Position numbers and translations under genes: made by a program. Below are positions 63,955-64,000 of a stretch of 64,000 bases of DNA, piece after piece. Position 1 is the stretch's first letter. Every line of letters starts with the position of its first letter. Source of the DNA: Bacillus sp. AFS015802 (GTDB taxonomy: Bacteria; Bacillota; Bacilli; Bacillales; Bacillaceae_B); the NCBI RefSeq assembly GCF_002561455.1, contig NZ_NTUP01000009.1:16306-80305 (forward strand), read 5' to 3'. The notes beneath the pieces were generated by a model. The model saw only the letters and a list, made by a program, of their open reading frames with translations, was not told where the DNA came from and did not search any database.

Positions 63955-64000
63955 GGTCAAGTCGCTTCGAGAGAGGCGCTACATTGAACCTTGAAAACTG
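63955..64000 (+). other. Leader of a ribosomal RNA operon (16S gene lies beyond the window)
   Basis: GCGCTACATTGAACCTTGAA followed by AACTG is the usual Bacillus pre-16S leader. The tandem promoters and position after ptsG support it. Confidence 0.75.

Noticed and set aside
1..64000. tRNA genes
   Set aside because: No stretch with a convincing cloverleaf and GGTTCGAATCC-type T-loop was noticed; the rRNA genes lie beyond the right edge.

Overview
The window reads as chromosome from a low-GC, Gram-positive, spore-former-type Bacillaceae (Bacillus/Rossellomorea-like). This is inferred from strong AGGAGG ribosome sites, frequent GTG/TTG starts, U-tailed terminators, guanine riboswitches ahead of guaA and a PbuG-type permease, and a glcT-ptsG pair with a RAT antiterminator. 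No species name can be proved from the sequence alone.

Layout. (1) 1-0.8 kb: end of a phage-like module (a partial phage protein and an HNH endonuclease) followed by a C-poor, G/T-rich repeat tract and a terminator. (2) 1-5 kb: small membrane protein, MFS transporter, and an ECF sigma/anti-sigma pair. (3) 5-11.3 kb: one-strand array of small, mostly unrelated accessory genes (HAD hydrolase, coiled-coil membrane protein, GNAT, two lipoproteins, four short hypotheticals). They are separated by recurring intergenic sequences with GGGGGC hairpins and a TTAAMGGGCAG core. From about 8.3 kb the spacing is one gene per repeat unit, which looks like a gene-cassette array without a visible recombinase. 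(4) 11.34-13.05 kb: GC-rich non-coding island with palindromic repeats and an alternating purine/pyrimidine tract. (5) 13-26.3 kb: SEC-C/transglutaminase-like protein, two small genes, then a defence island. The island holds a type I R-M system (hsdM-hsdS-hsdR), a Hanks-type kinase, an IS256-type remnant, and a TIR + caspase-like + membrane protein + 41-aa ORF operon that resembles a TIR-caspase (type IV-like) Thoeris system.

(6) 26.6-29.4 kb: membrane-anchored DUF1906 protein, a 49-aa ORF and an AlaX-type editing protein. (7) 29.9-49.6 kb: Tad/Flp pilus locus (SAF/CpaB-like, TadZ/CpaE, TadA/CpaF, TadB, TadC, Flp pilin, two TadE/G-like pseudopilins) with five intact paralogous vWA lipoproteins, one truncated vWA tail, a second broken Flp pilin, and four full plus one half copies of a GGGGTCAGTCCCC hairpin repeat lying at the broken genes. 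The lipoproteins and pilus proteins probably act together at the cell surface.

(8) 49.8-64 kb: conserved housekeeping chromosome. pncB-nadE (NAD salvage), MoxR-DUF58-transglutaminase operon, riboswitch-guaA, riboswitch-pbuG, glcT, RAT-ptsG, and finally tandem promoters and leader typical of a ribosomal RNA operon whose 16S gene would start just outside the window.
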